Below, one piece after another: positions 1 through 5,122 of a stretch of 10,187 bases of DNA. Made by a program: the position numbers and the translations under genes. The stretch is from Clostridia bacterium. Its GTDB lineage: Bacteria > Bacillota > Clostridia > Christensenellales > Maliibacteriaceae. Within the stretch, counting starts at the first letter, position 1; every line of letters begins with the position of its first letter. The stretch spans positions 1 to 10,187 of the forward strand of contig JAGBGW010000208.1 of the NCBI GenBank assembly GCA_017935825.1. Reading direction: 5' to 3'. The notes under the pieces are model-generated. The model was not told the origin of the DNA, searched no databases, and saw only the letters and a list, made by a program, of their open reading frames with translations.

Positions 1-19
1 ATGTGAATCCAACGTTTGC

Positions 20-45
20 GGACAGCCCGGGAGGGCTGTCCCTAC
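20..45. repeat. Right end of a GTAGGG/CCCTAC palindromic repeat
   Basis: A 9-bp perfect stem (GGACAGCCC at 20-28, GGGCTGTCC at 33-41, loop GGGA) runs into the terminal hexamer CCCTAC (40-45). The right end of the complete element at 10078-10154 has the same build: a 9-bp stem opening with GGAC and closing in GTCCCTAC. The left half presumably lies before the window. No coding content or T-run is seen, so it does not look like a terminator. The arm sequence differs from the other copies while staying self-complementary. Confidence 0.6.
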
Positions 46-59
46 GATGTTTGATCTGA

Positions 60-195
60 CTTTCATTCACAAATTAACACCTTCCCGATAGGGAAGATTT
101 CATCCAAACGGCAGTGCGGATTTCATCATCGAAGATGATTTCATCCATCCGTCAGGATGGATTTCACCGCGAGTTATTCATACAGAATAACTCGC
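60..195. repeat. Hairpin array 1, heptamer ATTTCAT between small palindromes
   Basis: Short hairpins alternate with a heptamer ATTTCAT/C (97-103, 120-126, 138-144, 161-167; a looser CTTTCAT at 60-66). The units are CTTCCC-gata-GGGAAG (81-96), a decayed 16-nt unit (104-119), CATC-gaa-GATG (127-137), CCATCC-gtca-GGATGG (145-160) and an 11-bp stem with loop ATACA (169-179 with 185-195). Stem sequences are unrelated to each other but pair internally. The array ends just before the tgt promoter and has no open reading frame of note. The heptamer differs by one base from ACTTCAT in the array at 5119-5422, so I place both in one family. The function is unknown. Confidence 0.7.
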
Positions 196-199
196 TACA

Positions 200-228
200 T
201 TGACTTTTTTCGAAATTCATCGTATATT
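200..228 (+). promoter_or_regulatory. Promoter of tgt
   Basis: A housekeeping-type promoter is seen: -35 TTGACT (200-205), a 17-bp spacer and -10 TATATT (223-228). Transcription would start near 235, leaving a leader of about 60 nt before the tgt start at 297. The leader contains GGAGG at 285-289 as ribosome binding site. I see no preQ1 riboswitch fold in the leader. Confidence 0.65.
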
Positions 229-296
229 GAATAGACTGCGTGGTTATTTTTTAAAACAAAATCTGATCTGCTGCTGCGCAGGGCGGAGGAAAAACG

Positions 297-1409
297 ATGT
301 TTGAATTTGAAGTCAAAACGCAATGCCCCCACACGGGTGCGCGTACGGGCGTTCTGCATACGCCCCACGGTGATATCAATACCCCTGTGTTCATGCCCGT
401 TGGCACGCAGGCAACGGTCAAGGGCGTTCTGCCCCGTGACTTGAAAGAGGCAGGTTCCCAGATCATCCTGTCCAATACCTACCACCTGTATCTTCGTCCC
501 GGTCACGAGCTGGTGCGCGAAGCAGGCGGTCTGCATAAGTTTATGAATTGGGATCGTCCCATTTTGACCGACAGCGGCGGCTTTCAGGTTTTCTCTCTGG
601 AAGCAATGCGCAAAGTGGACGATGACGGCGTGACCTTCCGCTCCCATCTGGACGGCGCAAAGCATAGATTCACCCCCGAATCCACCATGGCTGTGGAGGA
701 GGCTCTTGGCGCGGATATCGCCATGTGCTTTGACGAGTGCACCATGGCAGGCGCCGATTATAAGACTTCTGCAAGAGCCATGGAGCGCACCCACCGCTGG
801 GCACAGCGCTGCATCGACGCACACAAGCGCGAGGATCAGGCGCTGTTCGGCATCGTGCAGGGCAACATGTACGCGGACCTGCGCGTGGAAAGTGCAAAGG
901 CCATCTGCTCCATGGATTTCCCCGGCATCGCCATCGGCGGCCTGTCCGTGGGCGAGGAAAAGCCCATCATGTACGAGATGCTGGATGCACTCTATCCCCA
1001 TCTTGACCCCAATCGCCCCCACTATCTGATGGGTGTGGGCAGCCCCGATTGCTTAGTCGAAGGTGTTGGCCGCGGTGTGGATATGTTTGACTGCGTTCTG
1101 CCCACTCGCTTGGGAAGAAACGGCGCCGCCATGACGTCTCAGGGCAGACTGACCATCCGAAATGCTGTCTATGCCCACGACTTTTCTCCCCTTGATCCTC
1201 AGTGTGACTGCTACGTCTGCCGCAATTTCACCCGTGCATACCTGCGTCACCTGATCAAGGCAGAGGAGATGCTGGCAGCCCAGCTTCTGAGCCTGCACAA
1301 TATCTACTTCCTGCACCGCCTCATGGACCGCATCCGCGACGAGATCGAGGCAGGAACGTATAAAGATTTTATGAAAGCCTTCCGCGCAAGTCAGGCATAT
1401 TCTTTTTAA
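297..1409 (+). CDS. tgt: tRNA-guanine transglycosylase
   Basis: This enzyme exchanges guanine at wobble position 34 of tRNAs with GUN anticodons for a queuine precursor (preQ1 in bacteria). The 370-residue length is typical. The sequence shows the substrate-pocket motif TDSGGFQVFSL with Asp92, the GGLSVGE loop (214-220), the motif GVDMFDCVLPTR carrying the expected nucleophile Asp265, and the zinc site CDCYVC (Cys303, Cys305, Cys308) with His334. The ATG at 297 has GGAGG seven bases upstream. In many bacteria tgt and yajC are adjacent, and that order holds here, but a 274-bp repeated element and a new promoter separate them. No queuosine biosynthesis genes lie in the window. The identification is secure. 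Confidence 0.98.
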   Translation: MFEFEVKTQCPHTGARTGVLHTPHGDINTPVFMPVGTQATVKGVLPRDLKEAGSQIILSNTYHLYLRPGHELVREAGGLHKFMNWDRPILTDSGGFQVFSLEAMRKVDDDGVTFRSHLDGAKHRFTPESTMAVEEALGADIAMCFDECTMAGADYKTSARAMERTHRWAQRCIDAHKREDQALFGIVQGNMYADLRVESAKAICSMDFPGIAIGGLSVGEEKPIMYEMLDALYPHLDPNRPHYLMGVGSPDCLVEGVGRGVDMFDCVLPTRLGRNGAAMTSQGRLTIRNAVYAHDFSPLDPQCDCYVCRNFTRAYLRHLIKAEEMLAAQLLSLHNIYFLHRLMDRIRDEIEAGTYKDFMKAFRASQAYSF

Positions 1410-1683
1410 CCTCACATAACTTGGGCGAATCCGCATTTGGACGGTTCTGTCCGGGTCTTTTGGCCTTATCAAAGTCACCCTAACGTCCAGTTAAGGCGAC
1501 TTTTCTGCAACCAAAATCCCTCGAACATCCCTCGTCCCAATGTGCTGCGCAGTTTATTCGGAGCAGATTTGCGTTCAGGCGAGGCGTTGCCCGCTGGCAA
1601 TCCCGAGCGGATTGTCAAGGGCAAGAACGAAGCATGGGCGCAAATCCGCCCGAAGAAACCGAATTCGTTCAAATTATGTGAGG
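1410..1683 (+). repeat. 274-bp structured repeat element, copy 1 (candidate ncRNA)
   Basis: The element starts on the base after the tgt TAA and ends seven bases before the yajC -35 box. Its 21-nt ends (1410-1430 and 1663-1683) pair with 18 Watson-Crick pairs, two G-U and one C-A. Internal structure: a GGAC/GTCC hairpin (1439-1454); a hairpin with stem AAGTC/GACTT (1472-1476, 1498-1502) and inner stem TAAC/GTTA around loop GTCCA; and a 3' domain in which GATTTGCG (1566-1573) pairs with CGCAAATC (1639-1646), enclosing TTGCCC/GGGCAA (1587-1592, 1619-1624) and GGCAATCC/GGATTGTC (1596-1603, 1609-1616). The second copy is at 7679-7952, offset exactly 6269. An open frame from a TTG at 1437 has no ribosome binding site, and I do not call it a gene. 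I do not recognise the family. The strand given is the one on which G-U pairs fit. Confidence 0.85.
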
Positions 1684-1689
1684 TTGTGT

Positions 1690-1718
1690 TTGCACTCTAA
1701 GCGCATTTCGTATATAAT
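1690..1718 (+). promoter_or_regulatory. Promoter of yajC
   Basis: -35 TTGCAC (1690-1695), a 17-bp spacer and -10 TATAAT (1713-1718) form a near-consensus vegetative promoter. It sits directly after the 274-bp element. yajC can therefore be expressed independently of tgt. Confidence 0.75.
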
Positions 1719-1772
1719 CTATACGATACCTATTTTTGGTAAGACGTTAAACTATTTGGAGGTCACATTTCC

Positions 1773-2093
1773 ATGGCAACTGAAACTGCTAGCTCCCTGT
1801 CCCAGGTTCTGGGTATGGTTCTGCCCCTTGTACTGCTTTTCGCAGTATTCTATTTCCTGATCATCCGTCCTCAGAAGAAGCGCGATAAGGAAACCCGCGA
1901 CATGCTTTCTGCTCTGAAGAAGGGCGACAAGATCACCACCATCGGCGGCATCTACGGCCGTATCGTTGACATCCGTGACGACGTGGTCACCATCGAAGTC
2001 GGTGCAGAGCGCACCCAGCTTCTGATGGCTCGCTGGGCAATCCGCGGTGTTGTGGGCGGCGAAGTCACCAACGACGAGACTCCCGACAAATAA
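1773..2093 (+). CDS. yajC: Preprotein translocase subunit YajC
   Basis: YajC is a small single-span membrane protein that associates with the SecDF part of the Sec translocase. The 106-residue protein has a short N-terminal segment, one hydrophobic span (about residues 13-31), the hallmark IIRPQKKR immediately after it, and the soluble motif LKKGDKITTIGGIYGRIVDI that defines the family. The ATG at 1773 has GGAGG (1758-1762) ten bases upstream. It has its own promoter at 1690-1718 and is followed by a terminator at 2135-2171. No secD or secF is present in the window. The C-terminal stretch (about residues 85-106) is poorly conserved in the family and ends in a charged tail. Confidence 0.97.
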   Translation: MATETASSLSQVLGMVLPLVLLFAVFYFLIIRPQKKRDKETRDMLSALKKGDKITTIGGIYGRIVDIRDDVVTIEVGAERTQLLMARWAIRGVVGGEVTNDETPDK

Positions 2094-2095
2094 GA

Positions 2096-2116
2096 ATGAA
2101 GCGCACCTTGCGGTGC
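2096..2116. repeat. Solitary heptamer plus hairpin unit after yajC
   Basis: ATGAAGC (2096-2102) is followed by GCACC-ttgc-GGTGC (2103-2116). This has the same layout as one unit of the array at 5119-5422 (ATGAAGT plus a small hairpin). It begins three bases after the yajC stop codon and lies upstream of the real terminator. There is no T-run, so it is unlikely to terminate transcription itself. Confidence 0.4.
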
Positions 2117-2134
2117 ATGTAAATTCGCACGATA

Positions 2135-2171
2135 AAAACCACCTGAGAGATTTTTTCTCGGGTGGTTTTTT
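2135..2171 (+). terminator. Bidirectional terminator between yajC and ylbJ
   Basis: The stem ACCACC (2138-2143) pairs with GGTGGT (2161-2166), extended by T-G and GAG/CTC around an AT-rich loop. A run of six T follows on the plus strand (2166-2171). On the minus strand the upstream A-run becomes five T after GGTGG. The hairpin can therefore end yajC transcription and, from the other side, ylbJ transcription. Confidence 0.88.
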
Positions 2172-2205
2172 GTTTTAAAAAAGTCTGCATGTCGGAGGGA
2201 ATATC

Positions 2206-3159
2206 TCAGCGATATTGTAAAAGAGAAAAAACATAGGTGATAAGAAAACTGAATCCTGCGTGCACCATGCGAAAGGAAAGATAATATCTCTTTCTGATTT
2301 GGGGGAGGAAGGAGAAATTCTGCATCAGCACGCACAGGCCGCCGAAGGAGAGGGCAAAGCTTACACAGGCGTACTTAAGGGGGACGGGGCAGGACAAAGA
2401 AGCAAGCGCGCGACATCCTGCAGTGACTTCCAAAAAGGCGGTGAGCATGGCTTGCAAAAGCTTTGGGTCAAGGTGCAGGAAGTTTGCCATATGCGCCGCA
2501 AGATCGAAGACATGATAGGCATGCATTGCGGCGAGCAGCACGCTGAAAAAGGCGATGAACACACAGATTTTGGGAAGCGCCTGCGCCGCATCGGACACGG
2601 CGGCAGTCAGCGCGGAAAAAGGCGTGCAGGTGGTGGGAGTTGATATGGCTGGGGGAGTGAGAGGTTCCTTTTTTCCTGCATTCAGGCTGAACAGATACCC
2701 TGTGACCACCGCGCCTAAGTAATGCCCTGCCATGATGGGTATGGCGGAAGATGGGTCGCCCAGCATGGAGCTTGCGACCGTTCCCATTAAAAATGCAGGG
2801 GAGACGAAGGCGCAAAGTGCGGCGGTGCGCGTTGTCTGCGAAGGGGAAAGCGAAGACAGCCCCGACACGCTCTGTGCGCCGATGGGATTGCCGCAGAACA
2901 TGCCGCAGGCAAAGGCGTAGGCAGATTCCCCCGGCAGGCGGAACAGGGCATGGAAGGGCTTTGAAACGATGTGGGCGAGGGTGTTTGCGGCGCCAAGACG
3001 GGACAGCGTGCCGCTGACGATCAAAAAGGGCAGAAGGGTGGGCAGCACGCGGGTGAGGAATAAATCCACACCATCGCGGCAGGCAAGGGCGGCCTCCCGG
3101 CAGGAAAAAAACAGAAAAATCAGCACCGCAAGCATCAAAAGAAGAAATACTTTCTTCAT
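2206..3159 (-). CDS. ylbJ: YlbJ-like sporulation integral membrane protein
   Basis: This polytopic membrane protein belongs to the YlbJ branch of the nucleoside-recognition (Gate) domain family. In B. subtilis ylbJ is made in the mother cell under sigma-E and is needed for heat-resistant spores. What it transports or binds is not established. The 317-residue sequence has a hydrophobic N-terminus, the conserved VLPTLLPFLIVSGTLS stretch (about 38-53) and the motif CGMFCGNPIGAQSVSGL (about 85-101). A second Gate-like half holds AVSDAAQALPKICVFIAFFS and a conserved FLEVTAGC segment. It is shorter than B. subtilis YlbJ (about 408 residues). I chose the ATG at 3159 because AGGTG lies eight bases upstream. 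An in-frame extension to 3255 would add 32 residues before the membrane segment and would overlap the sigma-E-type promoter at 3205-3233. Confidence 0.9.
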   Translation of the reverse strand: MKKVFLLLMLAVLIFLFFSCREAALACRDGVDLFLTRVLPTLLPFLIVSGTLSRLGAANTLAHIVSKPFHALFRLPGESAYAFACGMFCGNPIGAQSVSGLSSLSPSQTTRTAALCAFVSPAFLMGTVASSMLGDPSSAIPIMAGHYLGAVVTGYLFSLNAGKKEPLTPPAISTPTTCTPFSALTAAVSDAAQALPKICVFIAFFSVLLAAMHAYHVFDLAAHMANFLHLDPKLLQAMLTAFLEVTAGCRALASLSCPVPLKYACVSFALSFGGLCVLMQNFSFLPQIRKRYYLSFRMVHAGFSFLITYVFSLLQYR

Positions 3160-3204
3160 ACAAAAAGCACCTGTTTCACGCATTTTTAATAGATTTTCAA
3201 TGGT

Positions 3205-3233
3205 ATTGTATGGCGTGATTTTGTATGATATGA
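3205..3233 (-). promoter_or_regulatory. Sigma-E-type sporulation promoter of ylbJ
   Basis: Read on the minus strand, TCATATC (3233-3227) is followed after 14 bp by CATACAAT (3212-3205). The published B. subtilis sigma-E consensus is KMATATT, 14-15 bp, CATACAHT. The match is six of seven bases in the -35, all eight in the -10, and the spacing is right. The predicted start is near 3198, about 39 bases before the chosen ylbJ ATG. This agrees with ylbJ being a sigma-E regulon member in B. subtilis and supports the start at 3159. Confidence 0.75.
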
Positions 3234-3269
3234 GTAAGGAAAACGGACAAATCAAAAGGAGGGATCACT

Positions 3270-4007
3270 GTGACACGCAAACACAGGATTTTGGTATTGC
3301 TTTTGGCGATACTCATTTTCTGCATGCCTGCAATCGCACTTGCAAATTCCGCAGAGCCGCCGGGGCTGATCGTGGCGGTGGCAAATGCGCCCGATGACCT
3401 TGCGCTGTTTATCCGATTTGAGGACGGGCAGGTGTCCCTTCGCGCTCAGAAAAAAGCGTGGGTGACCTACTATCGGTTCCACTACTACGACATGATCGAG
3501 GCAGGCATCAGCGGCGATAAGAGCGTGGAAGGCGCAACGCTGCTTGTGCAGGTGGAAGGCGGCGAGGCAGAATATGCACTTCCCGACGAGAGTTTTTCCC
3601 GCTACAACAATCTGGTGGAGCTTGATATAAAGCGCGGCACACTGCGCCTTGACCAAAACCCCTGGCGTGTGCCGATGCTTGTTGTCCTTCGTGTGGTGCT
3701 GACACTTCTGATCGAAGGCGCGGTGTTCTTCCTTTTTGGTTATCGGAACCGCCGCACGTGGGTCGCATTTTTCATCTGCAACCTTTTGACACAAACGGCG
3801 CTCAACGCCATGATCACAGGTCCCGAACTTGGGTACTGGTTCATCGTTTATGCGCTTATGGAAATTCTCATTTTCATGGCAGAATCTGTGGCGCTTGGCA
3901 TCATCGTCAAAGAGAAAAAAGCGTGGCAGACCGTGCTTTGTACGCTGCTTGCCAACGCCCTGAGCCTTGTGCTTGGCGGCGTGCTGATCAGTTATCTTCC
4001 TGTGTAA
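3270..4007 (+). CDS. Membrane protein with secreted N-terminal domain, unknown function
   Basis: I do not recognise this 245-residue protein. It begins with a signal-peptide-like segment (residues 7-24, ending in IALA before NSAEPP). A domain of about 105 residues that should lie outside the membrane follows (about 27-131). Then come four hydrophobic segments (about 133-158, 163-182, 189-213, 220-242) separated by short charged loops such as GYRNRR and VKEKKAW. The start is GTG at 3270, well supported by AAAGGAGGG at 3255-3263. It leads a tight plus-strand cluster: the next gene starts nine bases after its stop with a ribosome binding site that overlaps the stop region. It diverges from ylbJ, and I see only weak candidates for its own promoter. 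Possible roles (signalling, sensing, transport) cannot be told apart. Confidence 0.8.
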   Translation: MTRKHRILVLLLAILIFCMPAIALANSAEPPGLIVAVANAPDDLALFIRFEDGQVSLRAQKKAWVTYYRFHYYDMIEAGISGDKSVEGATLLVQVEGGEAEYALPDESFSRYNNLVELDIKRGTLRLDQNPWRVPMLVVLRVVLTLLIEGAVFFLFGYRNRRTWVAFFICNLLTQTALNAMITGPELGYWFIVYALMEILIFMAESVALGIIVKEKKAWQTVLCTLLANALSLVLGGVLISYLPV

Positions 4008-4016
4008 GAGGTGTTT

Positions 4017-4514
4017 ATGGTCACGTTGCAGGATGTACAGCAGTTTTTGCAGCTTGCTTCCAAAATGGGCATTACCCTTTACCTTGACGGCGGCTGGGGT
4101 GTGGATGCACTGCTTGGCAGGCAGACCCGCGAGCATAATGATGTGGATTTGTTTGCAGAAGGGGCGCAGTATGCATCTTTTGTGCAGGAAATCAAATCGC
4201 TTGGCTTTGCGGAACTTCTCACCGAATATACCACGGAAGATCACACCGTCTGGCAGGATGCTGCAGGGCGGGTGATCGACCTGCACCGATTCTGCAAAAA
4301 GGACGAAAAGACGATTCTCTACGACGGCATGGCGTTTCCTTCGACTGTGTTTTCGGGCAAGGGAAGCGTTGGAGGGATGGAGGTTTCCTGCATCAATGCG
4401 CGTGATCAGGTGGCGTTTCATTTGGGCTACGAGCACGACGAAAAAGATGTGCAGGATGTGCTGCTTTTGTGCAAGACCTTTGGCATCCCAGTGCCTGAAG
4501 AATATCGGGATTAA
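4017..4514 (+). CDS. LnuA/aminoglycoside-resistance-like nucleotidyltransferase
   Basis: This 165-residue protein has the fold signature of the minimal nucleotidyltransferases that adenylylate lincosamides (LnuA type) and of related aminoglycoside-resistance domain proteins. Residues 24-45 carry DGGWGVDALLGRQTREHNDV followed by DL. This gives the GGWGVD strand-loop and the metal-binding pair Asp42 and Asp44. A third candidate acidic residue is Asp88 in VIDLHRF. The later segment ARDQVAFHLGYEHDEKDVQD matches the region of LnuA-type enzymes with a histidine-glycine-tyrosine before the C-terminal helix. Only family membership is claimed: many chromosomal members have unknown substrates, and resistance cannot be inferred. 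I chose the ATG at 4017, with AAGAGG just upstream. The GTG at 4011 lies inside that ribosome binding site. It is probably co-transcribed with the genes on either side. Confidence 0.85.
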   Translation: MVTLQDVQQFLQLASKMGITLYLDGGWGVDALLGRQTREHNDVDLFAEGAQYASFVQEIKSLGFAELLTEYTTEDHTVWQDAAGRVIDLHRFCKKDEKTILYDGMAFPSTVFSGKGSVGGMEVSCINARDQVAFHLGYEHDEKDVQDVLLLCKTFGIPVPEEYRD

Positions 4515-4524
4515 GAGGTGTTTT

Positions 4525-4884
4525 ATGAGAAAATCAATTGCGATTGCCCTTGCGCTTATGCTTGTGTTTTCCTTTGCAGGCTGCAATAAAAGCATGAATT
4601 CCATCATCAAAAATGAGCCTTCGTTCACCGCTGTGGTGGAGGAAGTGTACGAAAATTCCGTTCTTGTTTCCAGCGAGGACATGGCAGGCTATCCCACCCC
4701 CGTGCAGGCGACGGTGTCCTTGCGTGACGTGCATCCCGATTCCATGACCGACCTGCAGGTGGGGGATATCATCACCGTCTACTACGACGGCTGCGCCGCC
4801 GAGACTGACCCTTTGCAGATCAATACGGTGTACGCGGTGCTGCTGACCGAACCTTTTGACAGAACGCAGAACGAAAAGCCGTAA
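4525..4884 (+). CDS. Small predicted lipoprotein, unknown function
   Basis: The 119-residue product starts with MRKS, a hydrophobic core (about 5-18) and a lipobox-like FAGC with Cys20, so it is probably lipid-anchored to the outer face of the membrane. The -3 residue is Phe rather than the usual Leu. The mature part reads as a small beta-rich domain: FTAVVEEVYENSVLVSSEDM, then a segment with LQVGDIITVYYDG and INTVYAVLL. This resembles the small DUF3221/OB-like lipoproteins common in Firmicutes, but that link is by pattern only. The ATG at 4525 follows the nucleotidyltransferase stop by ten bases, and the junction TAAGAGGTGTTT is identical to the one before the nucleotidyltransferase. It appears to be the last gene of a three-gene cluster. 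No classical terminator follows; repeats begin at 4917. Confidence 0.8.
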   Translation: MRKSIAIALALMLVFSFAGCNKSMNSIIKNEPSFTAVVEEVYENSVLVSSEDMAGYPTPVQATVSLRDVHPDSMTDLQVGDIITVYYDGCAAETDPLQINTVYAVLLTEPFDRTQNEKP

Positions 4885-4916
4885 GTGTTGGAGGCAGGAA
4901 CGTTGTTCAAACCCCT

Positions 4917-4992
4917 GTAGGGGCGATTCATGAATCGCCCGAAAACGTTTGTTTTTCATCCATGCAGGCGGGCGGTTAATAACCGCCCCTAC
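4917..4992. repeat. 76-bp GTAGGG...CCCTAC palindromic repeat
   Basis: The 9-bp ends GTAGGGGCG (4917-4925) and CGCCCCTAC (4984-4992) are inverted copies. Inside the left end is a perfect 20-bp palindrome, GGGCGATTCATGAATCGCCC (4921-4940). At the right is GGGCGGTTA-a-TAACCGCCC (4970-4988). The middle (4941-4969) is unstructured. No gene is encoded. The 77-bp element at 10078-10154 has the same ends and size, and the right end of a third is at 20-45. The size and inverted ends suggest a non-autonomous REP- or MITE-like element. No clear target-site duplication is seen. Confidence 0.7.
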
Positions 4993-5019
4993 GGTGGCGA
5001 CAGAGATTGATCAAACCTT

Positions 5020-5054
5020 GTAGGGCGAATGGCTTTGCGGTGGCGTGTCCGTGC
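5020..5054. repeat. Possible degenerate left end of a GTAGGG repeat
   Basis: GTAGGG at 5020-5025 is followed by GTGTCCGTGC at 5045-5054. The complete element at 10078 also begins with GTAGGG and has the identical decamer at 10098-10107. No matching CCCTAC end follows here, so this would be a truncated copy. The match is short, so the call is tentative. Confidence 0.3.
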
Positions 5055-5122
5055 AAAACCCCACCGATTCCGACATTGTGGTTTATGTAGATGTGGAAGG
5101 TGTGGAAGTTCGAATTGAGTGA
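5045..5122 (+). pseudogene. Possible 3' remnant of a lost coding sequence
   Basis: An open stretch of 25 codons ends in TGA (5120-5122) and translates to a coding-like C-terminus, QNPTDSDIVVYVDVEGVEVR followed by IE. Its alternating hydrophobic and acidic residues look like the last beta-strands of a real protein. The frame is closed upstream by a TAG at 5021-5023, no start or ribosome binding site fits, and the first part overlaps the degenerate repeat at 5020-5054. The TGA lies in the first hairpin of the array that follows. I cannot name the parent gene. Chance is a serious alternative at this length. Confidence 0.3.

Noticed and set aside
235..296. preQ1 riboswitch in the tgt leader
   Set aside because: The leader of about 60 nt lacks the A-rich tail plus small hairpin pseudoknot expected of preQ1 riboswitches; only a short CTGC/GCAG hairpin is present next to the ribosome binding site.
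195..1022. 275-codon minus-strand open frame opposite tgt
   Set aside because: It is antisense to a certain tgt, without a ribosome binding site or recognisable motifs.
1410..1683. Insertion sequence or transposase-bearing element
   Set aside because: The 274-bp unit is too short for a transposase, and I see no target-site duplication at either copy. Mobilisation in trans remains possible but is not shown.
1437..1700. Plus-strand open frames in the 274-bp element (1437-1700 and 7685-7912) sharing most of their sequence
   Set aside because: They start with TTG or ACG-like contexts without a ribosome binding site and end differently in the two copies. Most differences change residues while preserving base pairing. 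The two core differences are third-position changes in this frame, but two cases are too few to argue for coding.
3252..4682. 476-codon minus-strand open frame opposite the three-gene cluster
   Set aside because: It has no family features and is low in typical coding composition, while the three plus-strand genes have ribosome binding sites, a signal peptide, a lipobox and catalytic motifs. It is a by-product of codon bias.
4921..4940. Terminator after the lipoprotein gene
   Set aside because: The 20-bp palindrome is strong but is followed by GAAAACGTTTG and not a T-run. It is better explained as the left arm of the repeat at 4917-4992.
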